A stretch of 64,000 bases of DNA from Lepiota brunneoincarnata (GCA_023014365.1 JAEBUN010000021.1:124001-188000), one strand, 5' to 3'. Positions 11,471 to 23,608 are shown, counted from the first letter of the stretch. A program made the numbers and translations. Notes: a model not told the origin generated them from the letters alone.

Positions 11471-12184
11471 TGAAGAGAACTCGACTCTTCAGCACGTGAA
11501 AGGCGCCGAAACGAAACCGAAACACGATCGAAACACGATCGAAACAGCGCTAACACGAACAAACAAAGGGGCGAGTGTGGTTGGCGGAACAACCACTGGG
11601 CTTCGAAAACCGGGAAAGACGAGATAATTGCGAGAGAGCGAGAGAGAGAGGGAGAGTGAGACTGAGAGGGAGTTTTTGGGTCCTATATTGACTGCCGAGC
11701 TCATAAGTGAGCTCGGAACTTTATATACAAGTAAATTATTGTACTAGCTATGTTTTCTGTACCGAAACGGATCGAAAAATCGAGAGATAATTATACTAGA
11801 ACAAATCTGGAGAATAAGGAACGTGAAACAGGAGAGATCGTGAAGTTTTCACGACTACGTTAACAGGGAAATGGGAAAACAGAATAGAAAAGATGAAAGG
11901 GGTGGTATGCGAGGCTCAGAGGAGTCTATATATGGGGAGAAAACTTATGCTATGGTTCAAGTTCAGGGAAAGGAATAGAAAAGTAGTGAAAATTTATTTG
12001 TTAGGGAATGTAAGAGGTTTCGAGTGAAAGGGATATGTCGCGAAATGATAACGGCTTTGTTCAGCTGGGCGCTCCGAGTTTCTTGATCCGAGTTTGGATT
12101 TCGGGTTCCGAGTTCGGGTTCCGAGTCCTACGAGAGGTGGCATAGGGCAGCCTTTGCAGGTGTAGCCGCTTGCCCACCTCTACA
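11471..12184 (-). mobile_element. Solo LTR, subfamily 2 (714 bp)
   Basis: The same family in the same orientation, starting TGTAGAGGTGG on the minus strand. CCAG lies on both sides. The esterase paralogue flank has a single uninterrupted CCCAGTTCAGTTAATT near 17205, a clean empty site. It includes a GA-rich microsatellite near 11640 and a TATATAAA box (minus strand, about 11720-11730), as expected of an LTR promoter. Confidence 0.8.
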
Positions 12185-12439
12185 CCAGTTTAGTTAATTC
12201 TCGTCCTTGACATGCTGTATGATGGTCCATTACTGCAGGGTTCAGATCATTCACCAAGGGTGGCGGGCTTCGTCATGAAGTTGGCTGTACACACCTTGCA
12301 GATAAGTCCCCAGAGCCTCGTCTTTTTATCAATTCTTTTCATAAAGTCAATCCCTAACCAACTACGAATTGCTCTTGAAATGCATTTACAAAGTCACAAC
12401 CCAATACCCAAAACTCTCTCGTACTTGGCTCATCCCTGA

Positions 12440-12808
12440 GGTCGGGGGACTTACGCGGGTTTCGCCGTTGCAAAGGGGTTCATCGGAGGGCTTAACCGCT
12501 GCCCCAACCCGCCTTGGCTCGTGTAGCAACAGAATTGAATTACCTAACTTAGGGTGGCTATGGGGGAGTGTGGACTAATTGAATCAGTCTACCGTACCGG
12601 CTAATGATGCTGGGGTGCACCCGGACCCGTATAGGTGAGATAGGGGGGGCCTGAGGCGGCACGGCAGCTGGATGAGTGGCCGGCCCAATGCGTGGTCTTA
12701 TGTAGAATCCTTAGCCACACCTCTTACCTAAGCTCAGGCCGGCCATCTCCGAAGACAGGGCAGCTAGTTGCGAAGAGTGCGGTGTCTTGGGTTGAACCAC
12801 GAAGGACA
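12440..12808. other. Unclassified insertion of about 370 bp
   Basis: GC-rich sequence that interrupts the match between the two duplicated esterase 3' flanks. The flank at about 17510-17530 reads straight through. No ORF, TIR or RNA gene recognised. Confidence 0.4.
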
Positions 12809-14344
12809 AATTAAGAGACTAAACGGATCTTTGAACTCAGAATTAACGAAATTCTCCGCTACTAAGTCACGATCCGTCCATCCTCCCTCCTCTCAACGTT
12901 TGTGGGAACGCACAACTCACCTACGAGTGACTGGACTCTCCTCGGTGACCAGCCTTCGGTGCTCCGAGCTCCTCCCACCTGCCTGGCCGACACAGCATCT
13001 GAACGGACTCATTAAAAAGAAACAGAACGTGCTAGCACTTACGGACAGTGTAATGTGTGCTTCGCTTGGTGACAAGCTGTTGTATCAACACCAAGCGTGT
13101 GGACAATAAGCACATGCCCGATGTCCGAGTTAGACGACGGATTTTTTACCGGAACCTTAAACCTATTTCTGCGCGAGTCCAGAAGCTTGCCTTCTAACTT
13201 CAATTTCATATGGCATTGTCATCACTGTACGCAGCTTGAAGAATATTCCTCGCCGTCACCTAGCAATCCCCAATGCCGTCCCACCGATCTTCCTTTGTGT
13301 CTGGGGATTCTCTACCTTCCAAAGCTCGGAACAATCAGTCGAATCACAGTCCTTGACGAACGTGAGCCACTCATCAAGATCCTGTTTAAGTGCACAGGTG
13401 CCAATACGGATGCTCACTCCCATCATCGCTCCTCGAATTTCTTCGCCGCTTACCAAAAGCCCTTCGTAGACCGACCCTCAGCCATTATAAATCTTGAGAG
13501 GGGAGCTCAAGGCCATCCTTCAACGATCTTTGCCTTTGCGATTGCTGTCATTGCGTTGTAGCATCAAGAATGTGTTGAAGGATGCGATTTGCACGCTCGC
13601 TCTAACCTCGAGCTCTGCCGGCAACAAAGTTCATGCATCACCCGCCCTGAACAGACTTACCCTGAGGGCAATATGTGAGTGTAATTCCTACTCCGGTCCC
13701 GAGGGAAAGGATGAGCATTGTTGTCTTTATGTCTGGATGAACTTCAATAGGTCCTCCTTGGTATCTTGGAACAAAGATAGAAGGAGGCAACGGGTGCTTT
13801 CAAACTTGACATTTCAGATTTTATTTCGACGGAACCCAGATCATCGGCACATCCAGGTTCAAGGCATAGATGTGCTCAAGCCGAGCAGAAAAGTTGAGGT
13901 CCGAATTTACGTCTGCAGTCTTACGTTTGCGCCCTAATAGTAAAGGTGCGGACTCGGAGGTTTCACATGTAGCAACGGATAACGTAGGGATAGGCATCCA
14001 CAAGCCCAAGAATGTGTGTTTTAAATTCGCATGTTCTCATTTTCCGGTGTGCAGAGGCAGCGTAGTGAGTGTATAAGATATAGTTGGAAACCAACCGGGT
14101 TGGGAAGAAATCCATCCGTAGGCGCTGTCACGTGATAGACCCGCCAGACACGGGTGATCCTTAGGCACAGATCAAAGTGAGGGTCGCGCCTCTTTTAACC
14201 TGACAGAACTCTCCTCGTTGACTCTTGGCTGCGACAGATGCAGACCCGACGGCCGCCGAGGGTGGCAGATAGCGCGGTATATGAAGCCTTGTTGTCGCGA
14301 CCCAGATTTTTCTCCTGCCATCTCACCATCTTCTCATATCTCTG
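12809..14344. other. Spacer before the intact esterase; no gene recognised
   Basis: 12839-13000 matches about 17590-17770 in the second esterase flank. There, a roughly 69 bp piece (ATCTTTGAACT..AATTAACGAAA) is tandemly duplicated at about 17538-17670. A minus-strand frame at 13256-13456 is fairly protein-like but has no motif I can name and no good exon partners. Confidence 0.35.
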
Positions 14345-16652
14345 ATGCGACTCTCCCTTGCATTAGGCGTATCATTGATCATAGGAGCAGCTTGTGCTGC
14401 ACCACCGACACCTGTCGTTGATCTCGGCTATGGGAAATACCAAGGAAGGGTAAACAACGAAACTGGAAACATTGAATTTTTGGGCATACGGTATGCGGCA
14501 GCCCCTACAGGTACTTATGTTCTTTTTGTCTCTCGATATACCCGTCATCCAGTCATTCTATAGGCCGGCTTCGCTGGAGAAAGCCTCAACCCCCTGAAGC
14601 TACTCCTGGCATCCAGTTAGCGAACACCCAACCCAATCTTTGCTGGCAGGCCGTATTGGGAACCAAGCCCTCTTCCCCGTTCCACCCTACCCACACCCGT
14701 CGTCAGGTCCCCAGTTTACCCCCCCAGTCGGAGGATTGCCTTTTCCTCAAGTACGTTCACGAGCCACGATATTTGTTATACATACCCAGTGATGATATGT
14801 CAGTGTTGTGATCCCAGCCTCGGGGAAGCGAGATCTCCCAGTTGTTGTTTGGATCCATGGGTTAGTAGTCTCTCTGATTCCCCTCCTAGCCTCAATTTTA
14901 ACAAAATTGCAGAGGAGGTTATTTCTCCGGTGGTGCCATTTTCTACGACGGCAACGATTTGACCCCTCAAGCGGGAGGTGAAGTTGTCGTCGTGAACATT
15001 CAGTATCGATTGGGCGTTTTGGGATTCCTTAGTGGTGAGAAGGTCCATGATGGAGGTGTCTTGAATGCCGGACTTCGTGAGGGTATTTTTCTCGAACCGA
15101 AACAATCAGGTCATTAAAACGTGGGCCAGTCGACCAACAGTTCGCCCTTCAGTGGGTACAACGTCATGTAAGCCCTTTGTGACACGCTCTTGCTAGTTGC
15201 ATTAAATGAGATATTGTTAGATCAGCAAGTTCGGAGGAGATCCCGCTAGGGTGACAATTTGGGGAGAATCTGCTGGTGAATATTACTCAGATGGTATCTC
15301 CTTTTTTCACTCACCTTCTTCCCAAAGGTGCTGGCTCCGTCATTCAGCATGTCATTGCAAATAATGGCAACACAAAACCTCCTCTTTTTCGCGCGGCTAT
15401 CGCGAGCTCCATATATCTCCCACCCCAATATGCCTTCAATGACCGGATCCCAGAGGTAATGTGTTGATATCCCTATTTCATCCCTCGCTTTCCTCGCTTA
15501 TCCCGAGCACTAGCAAATTTTCAAAGACGTGGTTGACCAATCAGGGTACGCGTAATAGTCGTTTTCGTACTCTCGACTGACACAATGTATCGGTTTAACA
15601 GGTGTTCCGTTGCGCCAGATGCTCTCAACTGTCTACGCCAAGTGGACGTCGACATTCTCAACAAAGTCAACCTCAACATCACTGAAAACCAATTCTTCGG
15701 GACCTGTATCTTCGTTCCTGTCGTGGATGGCAAACTCATAACGAAACGGCCAACTCAACAACTGCGCCAAGGAAGACTGAATGGTGTGCGTGTCTCTTTC
15801 TTCTGTAACATTTGGGAATTTACCCACGTCAAAATTTGACCAGGAGGCGCTCCTTGCTGTGACAAATACCTTCGAGGGCACACCTCTCGTTGACAGCCGC
15901 ACCGCTGATACCGTAACGACTCCGGAATATCTCGCAAATTTATTTCCGGAAATGAAGAGGAAGCATGTCGCTGCTGGCACTGCTCAGTATGCGGACCTCG
16001 GCGCGCCAATTGATCAAGCCAGAGCTATCATGGGCGAAGGTGGGTCTGCGACTTTCTCTCATTAGTGCTCATACTGAAAATTTTACCTAGCGATCTTCAT
16101 TTGTCCGACATATTTCTTGCTTCGTGCATTCAAGGGTAAAGGCTTTAAGGTACGTGGATGCTTTTTACAATTTAGATTATAGTTTTGGACTCTCGACAAT
16201 AGGGCGAGTTCGCCGTTCCACCTGCACTCCACGGAGACGATGTTCTCTACTACTTCCCTCAGTACGTTCTCATTTCTCGTACTCTCACCCCTTATTTGTC
16301 TCACCGCGTTTATTCAAAAGTGCAATTGTTAAAGTATCTTCACCCTTGGATAATTCTGAGTTCGTCAACAACTTTAGCCAATCGTTCATGAATTTTGTCC
16401 TGGCGATGAATCCGAACGTGAAGTGGGACCCATCAAATACTTTGCCTCAGTGGCCGAAGTGGAATAAGGGGGGTCGAGCGGAAATGGTGTTTAGTAAAAC
16501 TGAGTCGGATGCGCCTGTGTTCGAGTTGGCAAGAACGGATGAGGATTTGATGAGTCGTTGCGAGTGAGTGTGGATCACTTTTTTTAGTTCGATTAGGTTG
16601 CTGATATGATCTTAGCTTTTGGGAGAACGTTAGCGCGTTTACAGCCCAGTAG
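14345..16652 (+). CDS. Type-B carboxylesterase/lipase, secreted, intact
   Basis: Fourteen exons: 14345-14510, 14564-14750, 14804-14860, 14913-15076, 15130-15167, 15221-15275, 15328-15455, 15514-15545, 15602-15785, 15844-16039, 16091-16149, 16203-16261, 16321-16563 and 16616-16652. They total 1605 nt (534 residues) with all phases consistent. It has a signal peptide (MRLSLALGVSLIIGAACA), the N-terminal FLGIRYAAAPTG, the EDCLFL motif, the oxyanion-hole HGGGYFSGGA, the nucleophile elbow GESAG (serine) and the catalytic histidine in PPALHGDD. Family members are extracellular alpha/beta hydrolases of about 530-560 residues acting on carboxylic esters; the substrate is unknown. Two broken copies lie at 9124 and 21711. 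Alternative donors exist at exon 9. Confidence 0.92.
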
Positions 16653-17800
16653 ATCGGTCGTGTTAAAGTATTTTATAACCACATTTATGCTCTTGCGAGC
16701 TTGCTTTCACATTCTGCCTATTCTCCCTATCCGGCGCTGCCTACCCAAGCTGCTTTCAATGCTTACAAACCTACCTGATTCTCGGATGCTGTATGAAACG
16801 GACCAGTGAACCCATCGCGTGATGTGTCAACCGAGGGATCATGCGCGACTTCTTGCTCCATATTTTGACCATGATCACCTTCATTGAACAGGAGAACTAC
16901 CGGATGTTATGCACATACAAGCCATATATTGTGATCACACTGCTCCTGAACGATACTGTCTATTTCAACGATATTTCCTGGAGCCTTCCCTTCAGCTCCG
17001 TCATCCTCATGACCCTCTTCTCTGCCTGGTAAAACTGCAAAGACGTGGATGCATGTTGCCCCATCATGGTACCACAAATGCACTGTCATGATGCTCGCAG
17101 AGTCGCACTGTACCACTATACCGGCGCTTGAAATCCAAAACTGACCCCCGAAGAGATCCTGATGTTCTCGCAGACACATCATACGGCAGGGACGCAAATC
17201 CCCCAGTTCAGTTAATTTTCGTGCTTGTTACGCTGTGCTTTGCAGCAGCTGTTGCGTAGACGAAGTGACGGCTCTGCACGTTAATGTTGATATGGTGGTC
17301 TATTATCGCACCATTCGGATTATTCGGTAAGGGTGGCACGCTTCATCACGAAGTTGGTTGTACACACCTTGCAAGTAAGTTCCCAGAACCTTGTTTTTCT
17401 ATCATTGTCCCCAATCATAGAGTCCATCCTTAACCAACAACGAATCACTCTTGAGCTGTACAAACTCACAGCCCAATGTCTGACAGTCTCTCATACTCGC
17501 CTCATCCCTGAGGAGAGCAGAATAAGGGACTAGAAGGATCTTTGAACTTCGAATTAACGAAATTCTCAGCTACTAAGTCACGATTGGTGCATCCTCCCCT
17601 AGTGCAGATCTTTGAACTCAGAATTAACGAAAATCTCCGCTACTAAGTCACGATCCGTCCATCCACCCCTCCGCTCGACGTTGGTGGGGATGCACAAGTT
17701 ACCTACGAGTTGCTGGACTCTCCTCAGTGACCAGCCCTCGGTGATCCGGGCTCCTCCCGCCTGCCTGGCCGACACGGCACCTGGGGGAACTCAATGTGAA
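15523..17800. repeat. Block duplicated with 9124-12990
   Basis: The esterase 3' half and about 1.1 kb of its 3' flank recur in direct orientation at 9124 onward. The first copy has gained three insertions (10768-11395, 11471-12184 and 12440-12808). Direct comparison of the two copies shows the empty sites. Confidence 0.75.
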
Positions 17801-18182
17801 GACGACAGGACATGCTGCGTCTGATCAGCGGCTTCATTGCGTCGGACCCCCTCTCAATAGTCGACCGGTGCTCCACTTGATCTGTAGTGTGCGTACTGGG
17901 ATGGAGTACTCTGAATATCTTGAGTATGTGACTATAGTGTCCAGGTACAATGGCAAACCCCTTACAATAGCCAACCAGAAATCAACAAGTCGCATGAGCG
18001 CTCATAGCCAAAAGGTGTGGGTCATTTCCGATTCACATCAACGCCAGGATATTTCCATTCAGGATACAAAGCATAGTAACAAGGGAGCGCAAAACATATC
18101 AAATTACTTGAACCATCGCACGAGGGACTCGGAGAATGTACCAAACGTCGCAGACCAGTACCGAGAAATGCTGCCGTGAAGT

Positions 18183-18407
18183 TTAATAGTGGTTAATCGG
18201 AGGGTGCCAGCAGCATCCCACTCCGACCCATCCTTTGGGACCGCACGGCAAGTCAATCGCCACGCTTCGCCCATCATTGCAGAAGCCGGGCACAATCGGG
18301 TCACAGGAGGCACCCACCGCCTCGCACGGGTTCCTAGAATAAGCGTTGGCACCAATACCCAAGGTGAGAAGGGTGGCGACAGTGGTAACAACAGTGGAGA
18401 ATTTCAT
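18183..18407 (-). CDS. Small secreted cysteine-rich protein, family 1, intact
   Basis: A single exon of 74 residues. The signal peptide is MKFSTVVTTVATLLTLGIGANA. The mature part has six cysteines spaced C-X6-C-X7-C-X11-C-X9-CC and ends WHPPINHY. No catalytic motif. Small secreted cysteine-rich proteins of basidiomycetes act as effectors, hydrophobin-like surface proteins or antimicrobials; which applies here cannot be told. The spacing, with only one CC pair, is not that of hydrophobins. A possible TATAAAAG lies at about 18629-18637, implying a 5' UTR of about 200 nt. Relatives are at 20748 (LTR-split) and 43100 (degenerate). Confidence 0.8.
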   Translation of the reverse strand: MKFSTVVTTVATLLTLGIGANAYSRNPCEAVGASCDPIVPGFCNDGRSVAIDLPCGPKGWVGVGCCWHPPINHY

Positions 18408-19068
18408 TATCTGCGAAATGATGAGCCCACTGCTTTGTCACAACTTGCGGAATGGGGACATACGTCAAACTGGAGAGTGCAGAGTTTATCTGAGTGTTCG
18501 GTTGCAGTGTGGCTCGTAGAGTCTGCATGTCGACAAAAGCGATGAGTGAGTAATATTAGTTTACCAGGGAAAAAAAAACTGACCGTAGAGGGGCGTCGAA
18601 GCTGAACTCTGGCTATTGCCCCAGCGAAATGTAAGGTCTTTTATACAGGCTGCAATCTTTTTTTTTTCCGAAAACGGGTGGCCTCAAAAAGACGACAGCC
18701 TGAAGAATTTCATCATCGACTTGGGCAAGAGCCACAGCCTTACTCCAGGATAATGGAAGCTGTTCAATTAGATTATGTAAATACCGTCGATGGCTCGATC
18801 GGCACTGAGTAGCTGTCGCATTTCCGTTGGCTGATTGGTGCGAAATGGCTCTTGTAAATCGCTTTGTACACTCCCTGTCCTATCAATATGAACATGCGGA
18901 ATGCTCCCAGACTATAACCAGAACTTATATTCAGCCTCTGGCATTTAGAATGATTTGATTTCCTGACCACATGACGCCCCAACACTCTACTATTCCACTT
19001 TAAGTGGCTGAAGCGCTGAATACATGTATGCAAGATGCGTTGGTGGTGGAAACGAACTTGCCACGATT

Positions 19069-19406
19069 TGTTAAATAAAGTGACAGATCACTTATTAGTT
19101 AGTAACGAATTATGATATATAAGTAATTAGTTGTTATGTACACCCATCCCTTGGGGATGTCAATTAGTGGACACTGAGTTTCATGCCTCGTGTCCATTTT
19201 GACAGGATGGGACCTTAGACTAGCCAAATCCTATTATGTGAAGGGGAGTTACATATGAAGAACCTTTACACTTGACCAAATCAGTGGGCTTATCAAATCA
19301 CACTATTATTAACAACGTGTGAATACATCAGTGATTGTTGATCAACTCAAGCTAGTGACTAGTGATCAGTGTGTCACTGATACTATTGACTCTACTCAGT
19401 TCAACA
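19069..19406 (+). mobile_element. Solo LTR (338 bp) with 5 bp target duplication
   Basis: TGTTAAATAAAG to GTTCAACA, flanked by CGATT on both sides (19064-19068 and 19407-19411). The opposite palindrome arm has the uninterrupted sequence (rc of GCACAATGGGCAATCATGGCAAG, 20064-20086), a perfect empty site. Confidence 0.9.
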
Positions 19407-20747
19407 CGATTGCCCATTGTGCATGTCAGTCGAAGCATATTGTTGACAAATTTGCGGTGTTGTTTGCTTTGCTCCCAGGATAGACAAAAAAGGGTGATGG
19501 TTTGTCTGGATAACATATTATCCATGTTGGGATGTTTGCGCGTGAAAGTTACAAAGATAGGGGTAGATGAATTCCCATTCTGCCACCCTGAGAGAGGAAA
19601 TCGTACATTCTGAGGTCCAGGAGTCTCTCACCAACAACTGAACTCGCGGAGGAGCACATTGAGATCCTGTAACAGAATCATATCAAGCATCAAGCATCAA
19701 GCATCGTGCCCAGTTAGGGACAGGTATGGGTAGTTAAGTATGGTTAGTACTTAGCCATAAGAAACTATGGATGCAGAATCTGCGGATCATATCCGTATCT
19801 GTTAGTGAGGATGACTTTCTCTCGCTTGCATATTTATGAGCCTGCATCAAAAATGTCCAAGGGAATTTCATGCAATGTCGTATGTCAAGATTTGGAGGAG
19901 CGATGTCAGAATGCAAGTATCAATTTGACATTCGTTTTGTCTCTCCATTTCATATTGCTCATGGACAATTTTTGTAACTTTCACATGTGGACATCCCGAC
20001 GTGGATAATGCGTTATCCAGATAGACCCCGCACAAGTGTCAACAATATGCTTCGACTGACGTGCACAATGGGCAATCATGGCAAGTTCGTTTCCACCACC
20101 AACGCATCTTGCATACATGTATTCAGCGCTTCAGCCACTTAAAGTGGAATAGTAGGGCATTGGAACATCAGGTGGTCAGGAAATCGAATCATTCTACATG
20201 CCAGAGGCTGAATATAAGCTCTCTGAATATAGTCTGGAAGCATTCCGCATGTTCATGTTGATAGGACAGGGAGTGTACAAAGCGATCTACAAGGGACCAT
20301 TTCGCACCAATCAGAAATTCTAGCCCAACAGAAATGCGACAGCTACTCAGTGCCGATTAAGCCATCGACAGTATTTACCCTATCTAACTGAACAGCTTCC
20401 ATTATCCTGAAGTAAGACTGTGGCTCATGCCCAAGTCGATGATGGAATCCTTCAAGCTTTCATCCTGCTGAGGCCACCAGTTTCAGACAAAGCAAGATTC
20501 CAGCCTGTATAAAAGACTTTGCAGTTCTGTGAGCTATAGCCAGAACTCAGCCTCGATGCACTCCTACAGTCAGTTCTTCTTTTCCCTGCTAAACTGATAT
20601 ATCACTTACTCATTGCTTTCATCGACATGCAGATTCTTTGAGCCACACTGCAACTGAACGCTCAGATAAATTCTGCACCCTCCAGTTTGACGTATGTCCC
20701 CATTCCGCAAGTTGTGGCAAAGCAGTAGGCTCATCATTCCACAGACA

Positions 20748-21395
20748 ATGAAATTCTCCACTGTTGTTACCACTGTTGCCACCCTTCTCACCTTGGGTGT
20801 TACCCAGGTTAGGGGTTCGCTCTTGAGTAGCACAGCGTTCAACACAGGATGTCTATACAGACTTGGTCCTGTCCTACTAAGCGTGACTTGGAGATGATGG
20901 AGCACTATAAATCCAGCTGGTTATGGCAAAGAGGTATAGGAGGCAAGAACTTTATAACACTAAGATAAGGATACAAGGGTATGGTACAGTATCCTTATAT
21001 ACTACTATGTGTGGCTATGCTCCTACTATATATATCTGGACCCAGGTAAGTGAGTCATATCCTTATCTATCTAAGTATAGATTGTTCTGATGGTACTTCT
21101 GATTGTTTCAGGATGACAGGTCTTCTTGTCTATTTATATACTTGGATACTTCTGATAAGAGTTCCTTCCGGTGAGGCTTCTGATAAGGGGAGTTTAAGGG
21201 GGACTTCTGATAACATTGGGTATTGGTGCCAACGCTTATGCCAGGAATCCGTGCGAGGCTGTGGGTGCCTCTTGTGACCCAATTATACCTAGCTTCTGCA
21301 ATGATGGGCGAAGTGTGGCAATTGACTTGCCGTGCGGTCCCAAAGGATGGGTCGGAGTGGGATGCTGCTGGCACCCTCCAATTAACGACTATTAA
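20748..21395 (+). pseudogene. Small secreted cysteine-rich gene, family 1, split by a solo LTR
   Basis: The signal-peptide part (20748-20797) matches the intact gene at 18407. The cysteine-rich remainder resumes at 21216 and runs to a TAA at 21395 with all six cysteines in place. A 418 bp solo LTR separates them, so the first ORF now runs into LTR sequence and stops at 20897. Apart from the insertion the two halves show no obvious damage, suggesting that the gene was functional when hit. Confidence 0.88.
20798..21215 (+). mobile_element. Solo LTR (418 bp) inserted in the secreted-protein gene
   Basis: TGTTACCCAGG to TCTGATAACA, with TGTTA/TAACA terminal inverted repeats and a 5 bp target duplication TTGGG (20793-20797 and 21216-21220). 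Contains TA-rich promoter-like sequence. The intact paralogue at 18183 is the empty site. Confidence 0.92.
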
Positions 21396-21710
21396 GCTTC
21401 ATGGCGGGATTTCTCGGTACTGGCCTGTGAAGTTTGGTACATTCTCCTTGTCCCTCGTGCGATGGTTCAATTGATTTTATATGTTTTGTGTTACCTTGTT
21501 ACTATACTTTAAATGCTGAATGGAAATATATTGGTGTTGATGTGAATCAGAAACGACCCACACCTTTTGGTTATGAGGACTCGTGGGACCTGTTGATTTT
21601 TGGTTATGTATTTGTAAGGGTTTTTGCCATTGTATCTGTGCACTATACTCACGTACTCAAGATATTCAGAGTACTCCATCCAAGCAAGCATAATATAGAT
21701 GAGGTGGAGG

Positions 21711-23608
21711 ATTAATGAGAGAAAGTTGCTGACCCACCGTCACCCATGGTAGTTCTGGCCTGATCAATTAGCACGCCGAGAACCGCACACTGAGCGGTGC
21801 CAGCAGCAACATGCTTCCTCTTCAACTCCGGAATCGGATTTGATAGATGTTCCGGAGTCACGGCAGGTATCAGCAATGCAGCTGCCAACCGGCGGTGTTC
21901 TCTCGAAGCTATTTGCCACAGCAAAGAGCCCTCCTGATCAAATTTGACATAAGTAAATATACACTTGTTATTTAAAGGGATACATACCCCAATCACTCCT
22001 CCTTGGCGCAGTTGCCTGGTTAATCGGTTCATTATGAATTTGCCATCCACAAAGGGGACAAGGACACAGGCCCTGAAGAATTGGCTTTCAGTGACGTTGA
22101 GGTTGACTTTGTAGGGATTGTTGACGTCCACTTGGTGAGACAGCCGAGAGCGTCTGGTGCAGGGGTATGCCTGTTGAACCGATACATTGTGTCAGTTTAG
22201 AGTATGAAAACGACTATTACGCGTACCCTGACTGGTCAACCACGTCTTTGAAAATTTGCTAGTGCTCAGGATAAGGGAGGAAAGCAAGAGATGAAATATT
22301 TATATCAACACATTACCTCTGGGATCCGGCCATTGAAGGCATAATGGGGTGGGAGGTATATGGAGCTCACGATGGCCACGCAAAAAAGAGGAGGTTCTGT
22401 ATTGCCATTATTTGCAATGACATTCTGGATGACGGAGCCAGGACTTATGGAAAGAGGAGGTGAGTAGGAAAGGAGCTGACATCTGAGTAATACTCATTGG
22501 CAGACTCTCCCCAAATTGTCACCCTAGCGGGATCGCCTCCGAACTTGCTGACCTAACTGTAGAGGTGGGCAAGCGGCTACACCTGCAAAGGCTGCCCTAT
22601 GCCACCTCTCGTAGGACTCGGAACCCAAAATCCAAACTCGGATCAAGAAACTCGGAGCGCCCAGCTGATTAGAGCCGTTATCATTTTGTGACATATCCAT
22701 TTCGCCCAAAACCTCTTACATTCCTTAACAAATAAATTTTCACTATATTTCTATTCCTTTCCCTGAGGTTGAACTTTCGCATAAGTTTTTCTCCCTTATT
22801 TAGATCTTTCTGAGCTTCGCACACCACCCCGTTCACTAGTTCCCTTCAGCTTCCCTTATATCTGTTCTCGTAGCCACGAAAACTTCTCATTCTTCCCCTG
22901 TTTCACCTTCACTATCCCCAGATTTGTCCTAGCATAATTATATCTAAATTTTTCGGTCTGTTTCGGTACAGAAAACATAGTCAGTACAATATTTTGCTTG
23001 TATATAAAGTTCCGAGCTCACTTATGAGCTCGGCAGTCAATATAGGACCCATAAACTCTCTCTCTCTCTCTCTTTCTCTCTCTTAAATATCCCATCCTTC
23101 CTGGTTTTCGAAGCCCAGTGGTTGTTTCGCCAACCACGCTCGCCCCTTTGTTTGTTCGTGTTAGCGCTGTTTCGATCGTGTTTTAATCGCGTTTCGGTTT
23201 CGTTTCGGTCTCGTTTCGGCGCCTTTCACGTGCTGAAGAGTCGCTTGCTCTTCACTAACGATACCTCATTTTCAATAAAAATGGAACCGGCAAGAGCATA
23301 TCGCGAAGGGCTTACATGGCGCTGTACCCACCGAAGAGCAAACTATCGGTCTACTTCACTGCATTTTAATGACTTCATTGTTTCGGGTTGAAAAAGTACC
23401 TTCACAAAGTCCGGCATTCAAGACCCCTCCCTCTATCATGGCCACCAAGGAATCCGATGACATCCAACCGATACTGAATGATTACGGCGACAACTTTACC
23501 TCCATTGAGGGGTCAAATCGTTGCCATCGAAAGAAACGGCACCACCGGAGAAATAACCTCTGCAATTTTGTCGAAATCAAAGCTAAGAGGCTACCTGAGA
23601 ACTCGTGA
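21711..23608 (-). pseudogene. Carboxylesterase copy 3, truncated and LTR-interrupted
   Basis: On the minus strand, segments equal to exons 4-10 of the intact gene are present (ANLFPEMKRKH-type block near 21820, NITENQFF-type near 22080, GESA near 22510, and an exon-4 block near 23400-23560). The 3' end after exon 10 and the first exons are missing. A 697 bp solo LTR lies exactly at the intron 5 acceptor. The exon 6 donor GT has become AT (GCCAATGAG). It is not expressible as an esterase. Confidence 0.85.
22558..23254 (+). mobile_element. Solo LTR, subfamily 2 (697 bp), with CTAAC target duplication
   Basis: TGTAGAGGTGG to GCTCTTCA, flanked by CTAAC at 22553-22557 and 23255-23259. The inverse orientation of the copy at 11471. 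TATATAAAG at 23001 and a CT-rich microsatellite near 23057 match the other copy. Confidence 0.92.

Larger units (their letters stand above)
17880..19555. repeat. Left arm of a palindromic block
   Basis: Inverted match to about 19970-21690, with a loop of about 400 bp in between. The arm contains the intact small cysteine-rich secreted gene (18183-18407). It is interrupted by a solo LTR at 19069. Confidence 0.85.
19970..21690. repeat. Right arm of the palindromic block
   Basis: Inverted copy of 17880-19555, carrying the interrupted secreted-protein copy. It meets the truncated esterase copy directly at about 21711. Confidence 0.85.

Noticed and set aside
12440..12810. GC-rich segment suspected to be an rRNA or SINE
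   Set aside because: No recognisable rRNA core, tRNA-like A/B boxes or poly-A tail; it is an insertion by paralogue comparison but cannot be classified.
13256..13456. Minus-strand 66-residue ORF considered as an F-box C-terminus
   Set aside because: No clear alignment to the F-box gene in this window and no consistent neighbouring exons.
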